DNA of 64,000 nt from Suillus spraguei (lineage: Eukaryota > Basidiomycota > Agaricomycetes > Boletales > Suillaceae), in contig JABCPU010000027.1 of assembly GCA_016800925.1 (NCBI GenBank), positions 124,001 through 188,000 of the forward strand, in the 5' to 3' direction. The stretch's first letter is position 1, and each line of letters opens with the position of its first letter. The notes beneath the pieces were generated by a model. The model saw nothing but the letters and a program-made list of their open reading frames with translations. It had not been told where the DNA came from and ran no database searches. Positions 47,196-60,130 of this stretch are shown here, piece after piece. Made by a program: the position numbers and the translations under genes.

Positions 47196-50100
47196 AGCGA
47201 GATCATGCGAACCTCTGTAAAAAATGTGTATGACGGAAAGTCAGGAAAAGATGAAGTGAATGTGAGCCAGGTTGATTATAAAGGGAGAGGATATTTTAAA
47301 TTTCAGTTTGTTTGGAAATCCGTAATAAACATGCGGGGAAAGTGACACGATCGAGATCTTGTTTCACACGGAGTTCGCGCCTTTGTAGCCTGGTAATCAT
47401 AGCATTATCATGGCAGTTCACTTTGCGGTCAATTTTAGTTTCATTCTATGGCCCAGGCTCCAGCATTACAGATCAGCCGGTCTAAGTTACTCAGCATGCA
47501 CAGAGCGGCGACTACTAAATGTTTTGCACAGTTGATCAAGCTGAGAGACTCGACAGTCTCGGAGCACTCACAGAGCTTCGCGAAGGTATCGAATTAACCT
47601 TGATTGCTATCCATGGCGCTAATCTGTTCAAGGCAAATTTTACGTTGCTACTTCAGGAAGACCGGAAAGGACTCTGCGCTCAGGCTATTTCAGAAACACC
47701 GTCGGATGATCCAGATTCCAGACCATCGCGGAAATGCCCGCTGGCCTCGACGACCTCACGGGGCATTTTATTACGGACCAGATCATTCTTTTTCTCACAT
47801 CATGACTAGTGCCAGCCTTATCTCAAGACCCGCAAATTACAAACGTTGCTCATCGAATACATAATTGGTACGTCGGCTTTTGAAATAGTCGTAAAAGAAC
47901 TTTCCTTGATGCCGTCTAAACCCTAGGATTTGTCTCTTCACGTACATCCAGGAAGTCGCATAGATGTGACATGAGATCATACACGTTTCCTATTAAAAAA
48001 AAACACTCTATGGCAACTTGACCTAAATGAATTGCTCAGCTGCTGCGCAGCGTAGGATTCCGAATGTTGGTTTCAAGTTATCAAGTTGTTGAAATCAAAT
48101 TGTTACTTACAATGTTCTGCTATCAATTGATATGGGCTATCGCTCACTCACAGGTCTCAATCATAGCAGGCACTTCTGATAAGGCTTCTCAGCTAATTCG
48201 GCGGGCGTGTGTGACTCCCACGAAGCGTGGAGGTTCTGATCCAAGTCAATTGGTGATCGTTCTCATCTCTACAACTAATCATGATCATAGCTTTTTATTG
48301 GTTGTACGATATCGTTCGTTCGTGTGTGATGTACCTTTCGTGTTATCTGCATCGATGTCGTTATCCTCGTGCGTTGCCATCTAGTCTCCAGTGTCAGAAC
48401 TAACTAATTCGTATCCTTATGCGTAGGCCATCCTTCCGGTGATTTCGTCTCTGGATTTCAAGCTTGGTTGGCTGCTCGCATCCTTCATATCCCTTGGCGT
48501 GTATATCTTGCGCGTGTGTTTCCGGGAGGAAATTTCTATCGCCTCGACTTACGTTAGAGCGCGATCAGCTTCCGCGATTACTCCCTGGTGAAATTCCTGG
48601 GTGATCTACATCTTGTGCCTGTGCCAGATGTCAGCGGTTTACGTGCATTCGTTTCCCTCAACTGCTACAACTCACAATCGATGGTCCATCTCCTCCATAT
48701 ATGTCGCGATCTTGATGCTGTTCCCGACTGTTGAGAACACCGTTAGAAGCTGGCAGTCCTGGACGGCGATCAATGTTTTGAACCTTGATAGAGGCCCTAC
48801 TAGGCCAGTGTTCCCTAGTGAGACTACCCAGAAGGAGACTTTCCTTCTTGATTATTGCTGAGCCACTCTAGCATTTCCAAATTTCCGGACTCTCGCTGAT
48901 TCCTTACCAGCGATGCTAGTATATCAGTCATTCGAAGGGTGATCCAGAAGCCGAGACCGGCGCGATCAATGTCAGTATCTCAGTCGTTCCGATCACGATG
49001 CTGGGACCGGTACGAATCATGCGATCAATATTGCTAGTTCATACCTCCGAGATAGATTTCACTGCAACGTTTTATCGGCCATCACTCACTGATCGGTCCA
49101 TTTCGCCCGAGGAGCATCTCATTGCGGGACTTTATAACGGTATTTGCCGATAACTTCGTGGCCCTGACGTGCAGTCATTTGCGGCGATACCTGGTCATAC
49201 CTCACCTAGCGCCAGCTCTACTACTTAGTATTGTTTGATCCCAACTCGATTCGTAATCGCATAATAAACCAACCACCCCAGGTTCATGCAACAGTCACTA
49301 TCAGGTTAATGCGGATCACGAAACTACTTACTAGATCCCCCTAATCAACTTGTAACAGGGTTGACCCTGGCTTCCTGAATTCTGGCATCATCAGGTCCAT
49401 CAACACCGCCCTTCAACCTAAATCCTTCCTTAATTGTAACAAATGTCGCGGTAAGCCAAACTCAATTGCATATGTCATATCTAAGTTACAGGAGAACTGA
49501 CACTGTTTGATGGAATACGGAAGACAGGAATTCTATGACACGACATTTTTGAATCTCTTCTCACCCCAGTTTTTTTAATGCCAGCTTATCAAGGATGACT
49601 CGGACACTCTATGTAGGATAGGACTTTTTCGATCTGAGGCCCCAGTGTCGCTTATCTCTGGCTGCGATAGCTAAAATCCTGTAGCACTCGTCATGGTTGT
49701 AGCCGCGTCCATGTGATTGAAGTTCGTGACGGTCCGAGGAATACGGCGTTGACGCGAACAATCGTCATGAACATAAGTTGCCGGAAGTTCCTAGAACCTG
49801 GAACAGTGCGCTTTGCGCCGCGCACTACGTAGTATATCGGTAAGTAGGTCGTTAAGCTGCAACCTCGAGGTCACCAGATCAGTGACGATACGTCATTTCG
49901 AAGTTCGCAAAACTTTTTTTATGTCCTTTTACTCTAAAGAGGACCATACTAGTGAGTCTCGCAAAACTTTATTGTCAAGTAACCTGCTCCTACTTCACCG
50001 GACCTAGGCCTCAGGCCTCAAGCCTTAGCCGTCAATGACGCACACTCCGTAGCCTTCAGACCTAAAGGATGATCGGTATCATGACAGAACAGAAGGAGTT

Positions 50101-51649
50101 TTCTTCTATTCGAGGCAATGCTTGTATCAAGCTCCGGAACTCAGGCGCTTTACGCCATCCTACTTTAGCCAGCCACAGACTCGTCAATGACTCGAAAACT
50201 GTCAAGTCGACTTTAGGCTTGCTATAGGATAGGTGCGTACTAGGCGCTACCAGCCAGTGCCACTGTACCTAAGAAATTGAAATTACCGTAGAGTCTAGAC
50301 TCTGTCGAATCAAAATTCCACCCGCGATACTAGTCGTGACTGTCCATTTGCAAATATTCATAGGGGGTCTTTGTTTTTCCGAACATCGTCCAGTCTGCCG
50401 TCCCCTGTTACTCTCGGTTCCCTAGAATCGAGTCCAGGTAATCGTCGCCTGTCACTCGTTCAGAAAAATTCGGTTCACTAGAATCGCATCGCTCCGAGGT
50501 ACGAGCAATCGCCGTTCAAACCGCGTGTACAGTGACCCCCCGTCACCTATATTTGTCCGAGGGGGAAGAGCGTCGACCATGACTTGATGATCATCGAGTA
50601 GTGGTACCTTGAACAGATACTTCGGTATTAATTAGTTGTGTACTGAATTGTATTTGCACTAAACTCCGACCACAAGTGTGATGCTAAACAACGACTCGAA
50701 TAAATGGTCGCAAAGTAGTACAAACCAAACCAGCGCTGTCGATAATCAGGCCAACCGAGACGTGGGATTGACGAATCGTTGAAGTAGGGTCGCATTGAAG
50801 GCGACGAAAAGTAAATCACGGTCATATCGGGTTGGGGTGGGTAACTGTAAAAAGGCCGTCCGAGTCAGCGCTAACTAGTAACAACTGGCTCTCATCTATG
50901 TAGGTGAGAAAAAGACATACCAAGCGTTGTAGATAAGGCAAAAAATCAAATGTGTGACGGATGTCAATGAGATCCACTGTCATTATTGACGTTGAACATG
51001 CATCCTCCCACTTGAGAAGTCGAAACCAACTTTCAGTACCTTGCATAGAGTGGAGTAATGGATCATGCACATGCTAATTAATGATGCATGGTGGGCATAA
51101 TACATTGCCCGGCGCCAGTCACGGGAGAAATTTCATTTAACAAACGCGAAGCTTTGAAGACTATCACATGTGTGATTTGATGGTGACAATATAAGTATGT
51201 TGATAAATATCGACGGTCCTCCATAGAAGCAGGGTCAATGCGTTTGCGTGGTTGATGTCGAAGGGTGAATGAGTGGAATGATGGCGACGGAAGAGACGTG
51301 ACTGAAGTTGAAGACTCAGGTAAAGTTGGCTCTCCGGGGTCTCAGTACATAGACTTGATGGTTGTCAGGAAATGGGAACCGAGACGGAATATTAATCCTA
51401 GTAGTCACTCATCCCCATCAAAGTTGGATGGGAGATTCCTTTCCGGTCGTACGAGCATATCTCACGACCCTGCCGTCACGGTCGACAGTGGTCTTGGAAA
51501 AGAAAATTATTCGGCCTATCAGCACTCGGCGCTTCAGCTATCACAAATATATATACTATGCGTTTCAGCTATTCCAAAACGGCCAGACTCTCGTATAGTT
51601 CTCAACTTTTGCATCGGCACTCTGCTACAGCAGTGCTATCTAAATACTT
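47196..51649. other. Large gene-poor stretch
   Basis: About 4.45 kb. An open patch at 47519-47864 (+) gives overlapping frames in two phases without a known domain. 48060-49440 has scattered stops and looks like eroded repeat DNA but matches nothing else in the window. Near 50418 and 50470 the words TCGGTTCCCTAGAATCG and TCGGTTCACTAGAATCG form a short direct repeat. Frames on the minus strand at 50628-51070 could be a small eroded gene; I cannot name it. Confidence 0.4.
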
Positions 51650-52908
51650 ATGTCCTACCGCCCTGACGAATCCGATGCACTGATCTATGCCGAGGGTGCA
51701 TGGCTGCAGGGGGCCATCGTCACTGGCGTCCTTTATGGCGTAGTGATTGTTTTGGCTGCCATGTGTTGGCGCTCCCTCTGGCCCCGCGCTCAATCTCGTA
51801 GCACTAACTACAAGATGAACAGATTCCTCTTATGCTATGTCGCTTTTCTCTTTGTGATTGGTACGATATACGTGGCGTTCAACTCCCAGATAACGCAAAT
51901 GGGTTTCATTGACAATCGTTTATATCCCAACGGTATGTACAACTTTTGAAATAAACCGCGTACTCATGTTTTATTTAGGTCCTAGTGCATACGAGGAAGC
52001 GACCTCGTCACCTCCACTAAACACTGCTTTCGTGCTTTCAGATTGGTGTGCAGACCTGTTGATGGTAAGTCTGCAGTTGTATTTTCCATCCCCATCATTG
52101 ACCATGCACCGTAGATCTGGCGGTGTACGGTAGTATACAGAGATACTAGATTCTACCACATCATCGTTGGACTTGGATCTCTTCTATTCCTCGGAACTAT
52201 CGGTATGTGCCAGACCTAGTACACGTGTATTCGCAATCCATCCTAACCCTGCACAAGTCACAGGAACTCTCTGGCTTGTCATTGTCTCAACACCAGCACA
52301 GTCCACGAGCGGTTGGATGTCCGTTGGCTTGCTTTTCCCATACCTCTGCTTTTCCCTCGCCATCAATATCTTCTTTAGCCTCCTCACTGTCATACGCCTT
52401 CTATACCACCGCCATCGAATATCCAGAGTCCTTGGCTCAGGCCACGGCGCGTTTTATGCCAGTTTCGCGGCCATCATTATCGAATCCGCCGCTATCTACT
52501 CGATATGTTCGCTCCTTTACCTTATACCGTATATCCTGAACATCTCGATCTCATATGCGTTCATGCAATTACTGGGTGAGGTGCAGGTAAGTATCCCCAT
52601 ACTACTCGGAACGAATTGTGATTTACGTTTCTACTTAGGTCGTCGCCCCACTCCTTATTATCTACCGCATTGCAGAGGGCAAGGGCTGGAAGAATTACTC
52701 CACCACCCTCAACAACAACTCCATCCCGTTGCAGCGGCCGTCGGACTTACCAAAGCCCGCATCCCCAGCTGCTCCACTGAACGTTGAAATTTCCTTTCAC
52801 CCTGAAATCACCAGCGATCAATCAATACGCTCTCCCAAGTCACCATATCCGATGGAATCTACCCTAAAATATGAGAATGAGACTGGGGCCTTGGGTAGAG
52901 CGGTGTGA
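51650..52908 (+). CDS. Seven-helix integral membrane protein of a mushroom-type family
   Basis: Exons 51650-51932, 51979-52064, 52115-52202, 52258-52586, 52639-52908; sum 1056 bases, 351 residues. Hydrophobic segments are seen at GAIVTGVLYGVVIVLAAMCW, LLCYVAFLFVIGTIYVAF, around LLMIWRCTVVYRD, IIVGLGSLLFLGTIV, GLLFPYLCFSLAINIFFSLL, AFYASFAAIIIESAAIYSIC and the last at VVAPLLIIYRIAEGKGW. The RCTVVYRD and APLLIIYRIAEGKGW motifs are typical of a large family of uncharacterised 7-helix proteins in Agaricomycetes. The C-terminal 75 residues are cytosolic, Ser/Pro rich. The topology recalls a receptor, but no ligand or signalling role is known to me. Confidence 0.87.
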
Positions 52909-53222
52909 GACTCGGGGGAGTGATTCAAATTTTGTGTAGCTACGTTGTGTGATAGTGCTTTCGTTGCAATGCTTTCATGATATCTTTGTAACCTTGGAGT
53001 TGATGAATAAAAACAGCTAGCCTTTTATACCCACTCTCGTTCACGGGGCATCTTCAACACAATGGGATACAAGGAAACGACTGCTGACGTAAGTAGGACC
53101 GCCGCATCGGCAAGCTTTGGACATTTGAGGAAAATCGATAACACACTCTAAGGGCCACGAGAGATAGCAAAGTACATAAACGCAGACTTCCATATTCCCT
53201 TCTTATACACGCAATAGTATGA

Positions 53223-55579
53223 TCAAACATTAAGGTACAACCCGGCATCCTTCCTCTGCTTCGTCATCGCTAAAATGATACGATCATAAGCTCGCCGAAA
53301 GACTGAGGGGACGACAAATCATGATACTGACCTGCAATGATCGCACTACCTACACCGCTCCCATCCTCGGCGTGATACGTGACGATGTTGCTGCAATTCC
53401 ATGGTGCTCAGATCGGGAGCGAAAGGGCATTTCAAACAAGAACTGCTCACCGTCCCTTATCGCCGAAAATGTCCTGCAAACCTTCGTGCACACGATCAGC
53501 AAACCCAGGGTATTTCTGTGGAAGGGTAAACATCCTGGGGCAAGTACAGAAAGCGTGGTTTTTACGTTATACAAGGAGCCATCGGCCCCGACAGAACAGC
53601 CTTCCTCGAGATAACCCATCTTGTTGACGATTGCGGCAATACCACAGGCGCTCAAACGAGCCGCACGCCTTCCAATGAGTTTTGCAAGAGCCCGGAAGAA
53701 CTGCCGTTCCGCGAGCGTCGTCTCGAGTGCGAAGAAGTGTGTGAAAATTCCGATAATCATGAGAAGTTCGTCCGTTGGGTCACTGAGAATATGACGATGA
53801 GTGTCTGCACATTTTCACATCTAGTGGGAAAGCGATACCTCTCCATGAGAGACAAGAATGCGGTGTCGAAGCAATATGGTTTCTCGAGTTTGTAAGTGTT
53901 CTGTCCCAGGAAGAGTACACCTTCATCGATGAGTTCACAAATAACTAGTCGCAGAATCTCGCCCAAGTACCGGCCAGAAATGAGTTTCTGTATAGTTGAT
54001 ATGTCACGTTAATAATGTTGCACAACAGCTGTACTGACTTCGAACGCCTGTTCACCAGGCTTATTTGAAGTATCATCGACGGTTGTGTCGTACTTCGTAC
54101 GAGGTAGATGCTCGTGTTCGAATGAATCAAATGCACCCTGCCAAGCTCGTCAATATAGTATGGCGATCGGGATCAAACCTACGGACCCATTCACAATTAA
54201 TCGCCATCTCAGCTCCAGGATCGATACCCAAATGTTTATTTTGGAGATATCCTTGACGTGTTCCATATAAGCCGCATTACAACCAGTTCCGAAGATAACC
54301 GCGATCTTCGTCTTAGGATTCACATAGTGTGATGCGATCAACGTTCCAGTTGTATCATTGATAAGAGCGGTCAGTTTGATAGGCAATTGCTGTTCGTATG
54401 CGAGTCAGTATGAATGAAAACTGAGAGGCAGAGCGTACGTATTTTTCGAGGGACTTCTTGAACATCTCGGCAACGTCCCTGCCTTCCGTGTTTCCAGCTC
54501 CAAAACCCTTAGTCCAGCGGATGAGCTCGCCGTGGTCAATGCGTTCCTGCCTAGATACCGAAAACAAGTCTTGCGTGCACTAAACTAACAATTGCATCAT
54601 GCGCACTCACGAACAAGGGTAGGAGAACTAATACTACATAGTTAGATGGATGACGTTAAGATAGCTAATGACTTACGGTAAAGCCAAGAGGTAGGGATTG
54701 ACCAGGCTTTAGTTGGCCCGCGCCCTCGCCCGTGTTAGTTTCAACGAAGGTATGTAAACATTCAGCACAGAAATCGAACAATTTCTGGCCATCGTCTTGT
54801 TTTTGCTCCTCAGTCAAACGATATTTGGTTTGGGAAATCTCGAATTTTCCTTCTCCCTGAAGGGTCACAAGACAAACACGCAAATTCGTTCCACCTATAA
54901 CGAAATGCATTCACATGAGTATATTTAGAGCCTACAAAATGGCACAAAGAAAACATTCACCAAGATCAAGCGCAAGGAAGTCCCCTTTCTCCTGGCCTGT
55001 TGGCCATCCGAACACGAATGTCGGAATCATGGGCTACAAGCACTAATTCAGCACACGATCGGAAACACCTCATAAAAATAAATATGAAGTGTCAAGAATC
55101 AAGAACATTGAGAGATAGACTGAATCATCTCATCTCATGACCGACTGCGAAAATCAATTGAGTTTGAACAAAAAGCGCAAGGTGATCCTATTCGGTATGA
55201 ATGTATGAAGTACATACGCACTACAATCTGGTTTGGCTTGTTCAAGCCAAGTTCGAGCGTCTCAGTAAAAGCATCAACAATCATCCGCATCCTCTGCGGT
55301 GTGAGTGTGAACCTGTGCAATGAGAATTCAGTAGATCCATCGTTGAAGCCCCTGATAGTGTGACTGACAAAGTCTCGTATTTTCTCAAGTGGTCGGCCAT
55401 CGTCCTATGATTCACAAGATAATAAAGGTAAGATCACTATGTCGAGTATTATCGCGTAACTCTGCGTACTTTTTAGTTGCATGCGGAAGGTCCTCCTCAT
55501 CTTGCGTCCGGGTATGGATAGCGATCGTCTGACCCGTGGTTAGCGTGAAGCTACCACTTCCGCGACGCGAGGCAGGCAT
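53223..55579 (-). CDS. Hexokinase (one-base frameshift in exon 8)
   Basis: Fourte en exons (minus): 55579-55470, 55404-55369, 55312-55222, 55033-54961, 54894-54677, 54627-54611, 54550-54439, 54389-54187, 54137-54039, 53987-53839, 53782-53566, 53515-53451, 53390-53332, 53269-53223. Marks: FTLTPQRMRMIVDAF, LALDLGGTNLRVCLV (phosphate-1 loop), LPLGFTFSYPCSQ (sugar binding), ALINDTTGTLIAS (catalytic Asp), IFGTGCNAAYMEHV, GRYLGEILRLV, and EDGSGVGSAIIA near the end. It phosphorylates glucose and other hexoses with ATP, first step of glycolysis. Exon 6 is 17 bases. The exon sum is 1496; one base is missing near 54228 (AAA where the frame of KHLGIDP needs AAAA), giving 498 residues when restored. Intron 3 (55034-55221) is long, 188 bases. 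A start inside exon 2 (MADHLRKYE) would give a more usual N terminus. Confidence 0.93.
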
Positions 55580-55989
55580 TCTTGATCAAAAACTGACGTA
55601 TTATGTGGAAAGATGGTGGAGGGAGAAAGAGAGACAGTGAGTGGCGATTGAGTTCACGACCATGGCAGTCCTTCATCGGTACCTACTTCGCGTGGAAAAT
55701 ACATCTCCATAAACGTACGGTAGGCCCTACCAAATCAACTTTAGTCCACGAAATGCCGAATGTAACGCCATGAGTGAGCCTCACACAACTGGTATTAATA
55801 TTGATGTGACCTTGTAAACGCCGATTTCCCAAGACTATCGACCACAGATTACAATATACACCGTCACAGTTGAGAAACATGATGACAATATAAAAGTGGA
55901 GGGTTATCGAATACATATATGTATACAAATTCCCACCCACCCTGTCTCTGCCGGTCCCACATTCGTTCTTGCTTTTTTGTGTTGTCGAT
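55580..55989. promoter_or_regulatory. Shared divergent promoter of hexokinase and mitochondrial uL14
   Basis: The two ATGs are 410 bases apart and diverge. No clear TATA box decides either start. Confidence 0.5.
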
Positions 55990-56493
55990 ATGATTGGGCT
56001 CAAGTCTACACTTAATGTCGGTAAAGTTTTGTAATGTCCTCACTCAGCTCACAAAATTTATGCAGGTAATAGACAACTCCGGCGCACTACTCATCGAGTG
56101 CGTCAATGTCCTCAAACAAAAGGTCAATAATGGCTGGGGCTCTGTCGGCGATGAAATAGTCTGTGTTGTCAAACGCGCGCGCCCAGTATCAGCAGCAACT
56201 CAGGCATCTACCACTGCGGTCAAAGTCCGACGTGGTGATGTTCGTCGAGCAGTCATAGTACGAACCAAGAAGTCAGTTCGAAGACCAGACGGGCGTTTCA
56301 TCAGGTTTGATGATAATGCGGCAGTCCTTTTGAATAACAAGAGAGAGATGTTGGGGACGCGTATTGGTGGCGTTGTGAGTGCTGACCTGCGCATGAAAGG
56401 CTGGGGGAAGATTGTCAGCTTAGCACCAAAGGTGTGTAACTCCGCAACATGTTAATAAAGAGAACTTGACCAATTTCCGTCAAGGTTGTTTGA
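55990..56493 (+). CDS. MRPL38: Mitochondrial large-subunit ribosomal protein uL14m
   Basis: Exons 55990-56016, 56066-56431, 56485-56493 sum to 402 bases, 133 residues. The first nine residues (MIGLKSTLN) join to [17 protein letters not shown], and [53 protein letters not shown] and [14 protein letters not shown] follow: the complete bacterial L14 pattern. The MIGLKS start without a long presequence and the bacterial-type wording indicate the mitochondrial, not cytosolic, form. The last exon codes only Val-Val-stop. uL14 sits at the subunit interface of the mitochondrial ribosome. Yeast calls it Mrpl38. Confidence 0.92.
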
Positions 56494-58219
56494 TAGATAC
56501 ATTAGATGCTCACCTCATAATTCACTATTAGCCTTTCACGGTTCCAGTGCGTCCTATGATCACGTGTGGCGATGCCTGTAGAGACCAAGCCGTGCTTCTA
56601 AAATACGGCATGTGCGGAATTTTTTGGCAGATGTTCTAGCCAAATAGCAACATTTTGTATGCTGATTACTCTCTGACCAATTTATCACCGCCCACGAAGT
56701 CCTACCTGGCAGCCTGTGCTGGAAGGACCGAACATCCAATCCGACCGCGGAAATCAACAACACAGGCAACATACTTCAAGTAACCCACCAGAAAGAATAT
56801 GAACGACGGGAAACAGGTGCAAGATGTTGAATCTCAAACTTGCCTGTAAATGCAGATTTTTTCCGTGGAATGAACCGGTTCTGGTAGACGTTAATCAACT
56901 TTTCGAATTTCCGGCAGCTGTCAACCGCTGCTGATATGCCTACATGAGGGCATGAGGCGGATATTGAGAGCGCTAACGCCGCTCTTTCTAGCGCACCACC
57001 CCGACCCGGCGTCGCGATTATCATTCCTCACAAGCACACCTTGCCGTACTGATTCTCCTATTCGTGCGCACCTGACCAACAAACTAAAAATTCGTATGCA
57101 ATAAGGTTCGTACAAACTTGTGGCCAAGTAAATATCAAAGCTAACAGATGAGCCTGGTGGGACCTACATTCCTATCCCCATCATCGTTGAAAGCTACATC
57201 ATTTTCTTAGCCATCATCCCCGCAATTAAATGCGAGTGCAGACGAATGGGATGGAACTCCCACCTGGACTGCGCTTTCAGGGTTTCGTACGAAATGTTCT
57301 GCAGTTCGTCCATGCCTAACTCATGCTAGGTGGTCATTCTATGCGGCTTAGTCTCGAATTCCAGGTACACTTGCGCTTTTTTGGTCAGCACTTCATCCTC
57401 ATCTCTGAGAAATTTCCGGGACCATTATAGGCAAACGCTTGGCGATATATCCTGATCGTCCTTTCGTTACTGCAAACGAGCGGTGAGTTAGAATCACGTC
57501 TGTCAACTACTTGACTGAGCATGAGTAGACTCTTACGGATGGAAATTGCAGACCTCGTGTCCCTACTAGTGATACCTCTTTACCCAAAAGTCTCCAGCTT
57601 TCAAGATAGAAAGTCACGGTCGTAATGTCAATTCTGCTCCCTCCCATGTTCTTATACACCGCTAGGGTTCTGTAATTTGTCCAGACGCGTTTACAGCAGC
57701 GGTACAACTGGAGCTGTATTCATAGGCTAAGCGAACTTCTCCGACAGGCCAGATGGTCGAAGAGGACATTCAACTCTACTCTTGACATCATACATTAATG
57801 CCCCACCCTCACGACACAAGATACAATCTCACTGAGCCAGACCAACTGAAGGAAGGCGGTATTCCTTGCATCACGTACATTGTGTCTTGTGCCACGTCGG
57901 TACCCGCTGTGAACAATTTGCATCTTGGTGGAGAACCAACGTCGGAGTTTATCTTTGTTCCTTGAAACTAACAGTACTAGCTGCCTATGTCTACTACAGA
58001 AACTGAGAATACATCGTTCAAACCTGTTTTCTTGATCAATCTTGTGGTGTACAAAATTATTTAAAGCGGTATAAAAAACTCGTCGAAGACTCCAAATACT
58101 ACAACAGTTTGTACTGATGGGCTCCGAACTAGATATTGCACCATCAACCATAATGCCAAAGCGAAAGCAGAAAAAATAATTACTGTCTCGACGTGCCGCT
58201 CAGGCTGCCGGCTCCATTT
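56494..58219. other. Gene-free stretch
   Basis: About 1.7 kb with no supported gene on either strand; minus frames at 56776-57127 and 57795-58151 have no recognisable feature. Confidence 0.4.
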
Positions 58220-58450
58220 CTAAATAGTTCCAAATTGATCGCAGACATTCTAAGGTGTGCAGGTGAGTCGTCATTGTGAATCTTGGTTGCACAGCGATCT
58301 GCTCATACTCACTAGATCAGTATCACAAGACAAGCCCATGTTGGGGCAACAGTCACCATTTGAATGGCAAATTTGGTCATACAGCGCACACGCATTGACA
58401 AACATAGATGCTGTCAAAGCAACAACAACGGCGAGGACGGATGAACGCAT
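58220..58450 (-). CDS. Knottin-like small secreted protein, copy 1 (55 residues)
   Basis: Exons 58450-58313 and 58249-58220, 168 bases. Signal peptide of about 20 residues (MRSSVLAVVVALTASMFVNA) is followed at once by the mature part of about 35 residues with six Cys at 21, 28, 34, 35, 42 and 49: spacing C-x6-C-x5-CC-x6-C-x6-C. The C-C-CC-C-C order is that of inhibitor cystine knots. The single intron (58250-58312, GTGAGT..CTTAG, phase 0) separates Cys5 from Cys6. A strong TATA box stands upstream. A frameshifted paralogue with the same layout and intron place is at 62705-62930. Function unknown; knottin folds serve as inhibitors, antimicrobials, effectors or toxins, and the sequence does not say which. 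Confidence 0.7.
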
Positions 58451-58538
58451 TTTCTGTGCGAAGCAATATATAATCTTCTGAGGGGGATTTCGAATAATAT
58501 CTCTGAGGGTGGGGGAGCACTGTAGGACGACGATCAAC

Positions 58539-58546
58539 TTTTATAC
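58539..58546 (-). promoter_or_regulatory. TATA box of knottin-like copy 1
   Basis: Reads TATAAAAG on the minus strand, about 90 bases before the ATG at 58450; the short UTR and strong box fit an inducible, highly expressed small secreted protein. Confidence 0.6.
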
Positions 58547-58559
58547 CCTGCACGTACTT

Positions 58560-60130
58560 GCGTGCACGATTTTTATTGATTTGGAGAAATTATTGCTGTA
58601 GGATGGCAGAATTTAGGCAGAACCTGTAGTGCTGGCGGGCATAATCGAGCCACAGAAGGTTCGCTTAATCCCTCCGCCTGGATCCTGATCTCTCATTCGT
58701 CATTTGTACCTGCAGTGACCCTGCCAGCGCAGCGACAATATTGAGAAGTTGATGTTCGTCATTTTTCTCTTACTCACTCCACTTTCTCAAAGGCAGCGGA
58801 GCCTATTGTGGCACCTGGGGAAGACCTTCCCGGTGACAGTCTTTCAACCTAACATCGAAACCGGCTTCGAAAGACCATGGGAATGTCTTGGAAGTGGTTC
58901 CAAGAGTGGTTTTTGTTATAATATGATGACTGATTCTACAGCTGGTGCTTTACATTGTATACAAATATATTTATGGTGCTGCTGCCCAGATCACAGAATT
59001 TCTGCCCCTACAGTGGTAGACGTATCAAAAGAAAGTGCTGGACGACAAGAGTCTAATATCGATACGATGCGCGCACGATGATCAAATCGAAATGATGCGT
59101 ATTCCAGATATTGAAAATTCGGACCTAAGCTATTCATGAACATGAGGGACCGCGGAATCTTCAAATGATGCGCTAGGGCGATCGAATTGACCTTCGACGA
59201 ACATCTGCCGGTAAAACGCCCGGTTCCTTACCTTTATCTTTTGACAATGTACTTACTGAAAGGAAAACAAGAGTGAAAATCAAATTAAGCATAATAAGTA
59301 GTATGACGTATATAAAAGTTTATATGACTGTGGTCATAGAATATTGATACTGGTGGACGATAGGTGATTTGCCGATATGCCGCAACTTATTTTGAAGTCC
59401 GACCAATGTTTGTTCCGAACTTTATTGGTATGCACCTATTCACGCTATGGTCTTGTCACAAATCAGTTCTACTCTGCGCGTCGTGCTCACTGAGGTAGAT
59501 CCGCAGCTGCTGGTGAGCATTGCTATCAATATGGCAACATTAGTGGCGAATGAATTTATCCTTGGGACTCCTTCCTTGAGCTTACTGAGCAGCCCTTACC
59601 CTCCAGGATATGCGACTCACTCAGGCTGCGCAGTGCTTCATTCCCGCTACAACAGTAGTTGGTGTTGTGTTTCTCACTGCGTATGTTGATCTTAATCGTC
59701 GACCTTTAGTTGTTATCAAGTCATTGGACCCTTCACTGATATTCCTACTGTTATCTATGTTAACGATGAGTCGAGATTTCTCCGTGCTATCATCTTTTCT
59801 GCATGACTGCATTGTGCTGCGTTTTGTTTTCAATCATAATGGGGTCACCGTGGAGTTGACATCTGGTCCTGCGCGCATTCCTACTATCGACAGTTGGTAT
59901 AATTCTTAACAGACATTTCGACCGGTCTATCTAGCCTGAAGTGTATTCCCACTGTCTTTTCTCCTTCTGCCGCATCCCATATGGCTTTGAGACAGCATGA
60001 CAATCATGTATGGTCTCACTACGATGATCAATATTATCACGACGGCTTGCAAACTCTGTCCGTATCTGTACTGATCCTTGTTGCCCCCGTTGTGTGCAGA
60101 AGAGAGCAGAGATTCGTACGAAGACTGCTC
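58560..60130. other. Gene-free stretch
   Basis: Plus frames at 58749-59081 and 59447-59909 have no recognisable domain. No repeat shared with the rest of the window was seen before 60131. Confidence 0.4.

Noticed and set aside
47519..47864. Two overlapping plus-strand frames as a gene
   Set aside because: No recognisable domain, no splice chain and both phases equally open; not enough to call a gene.
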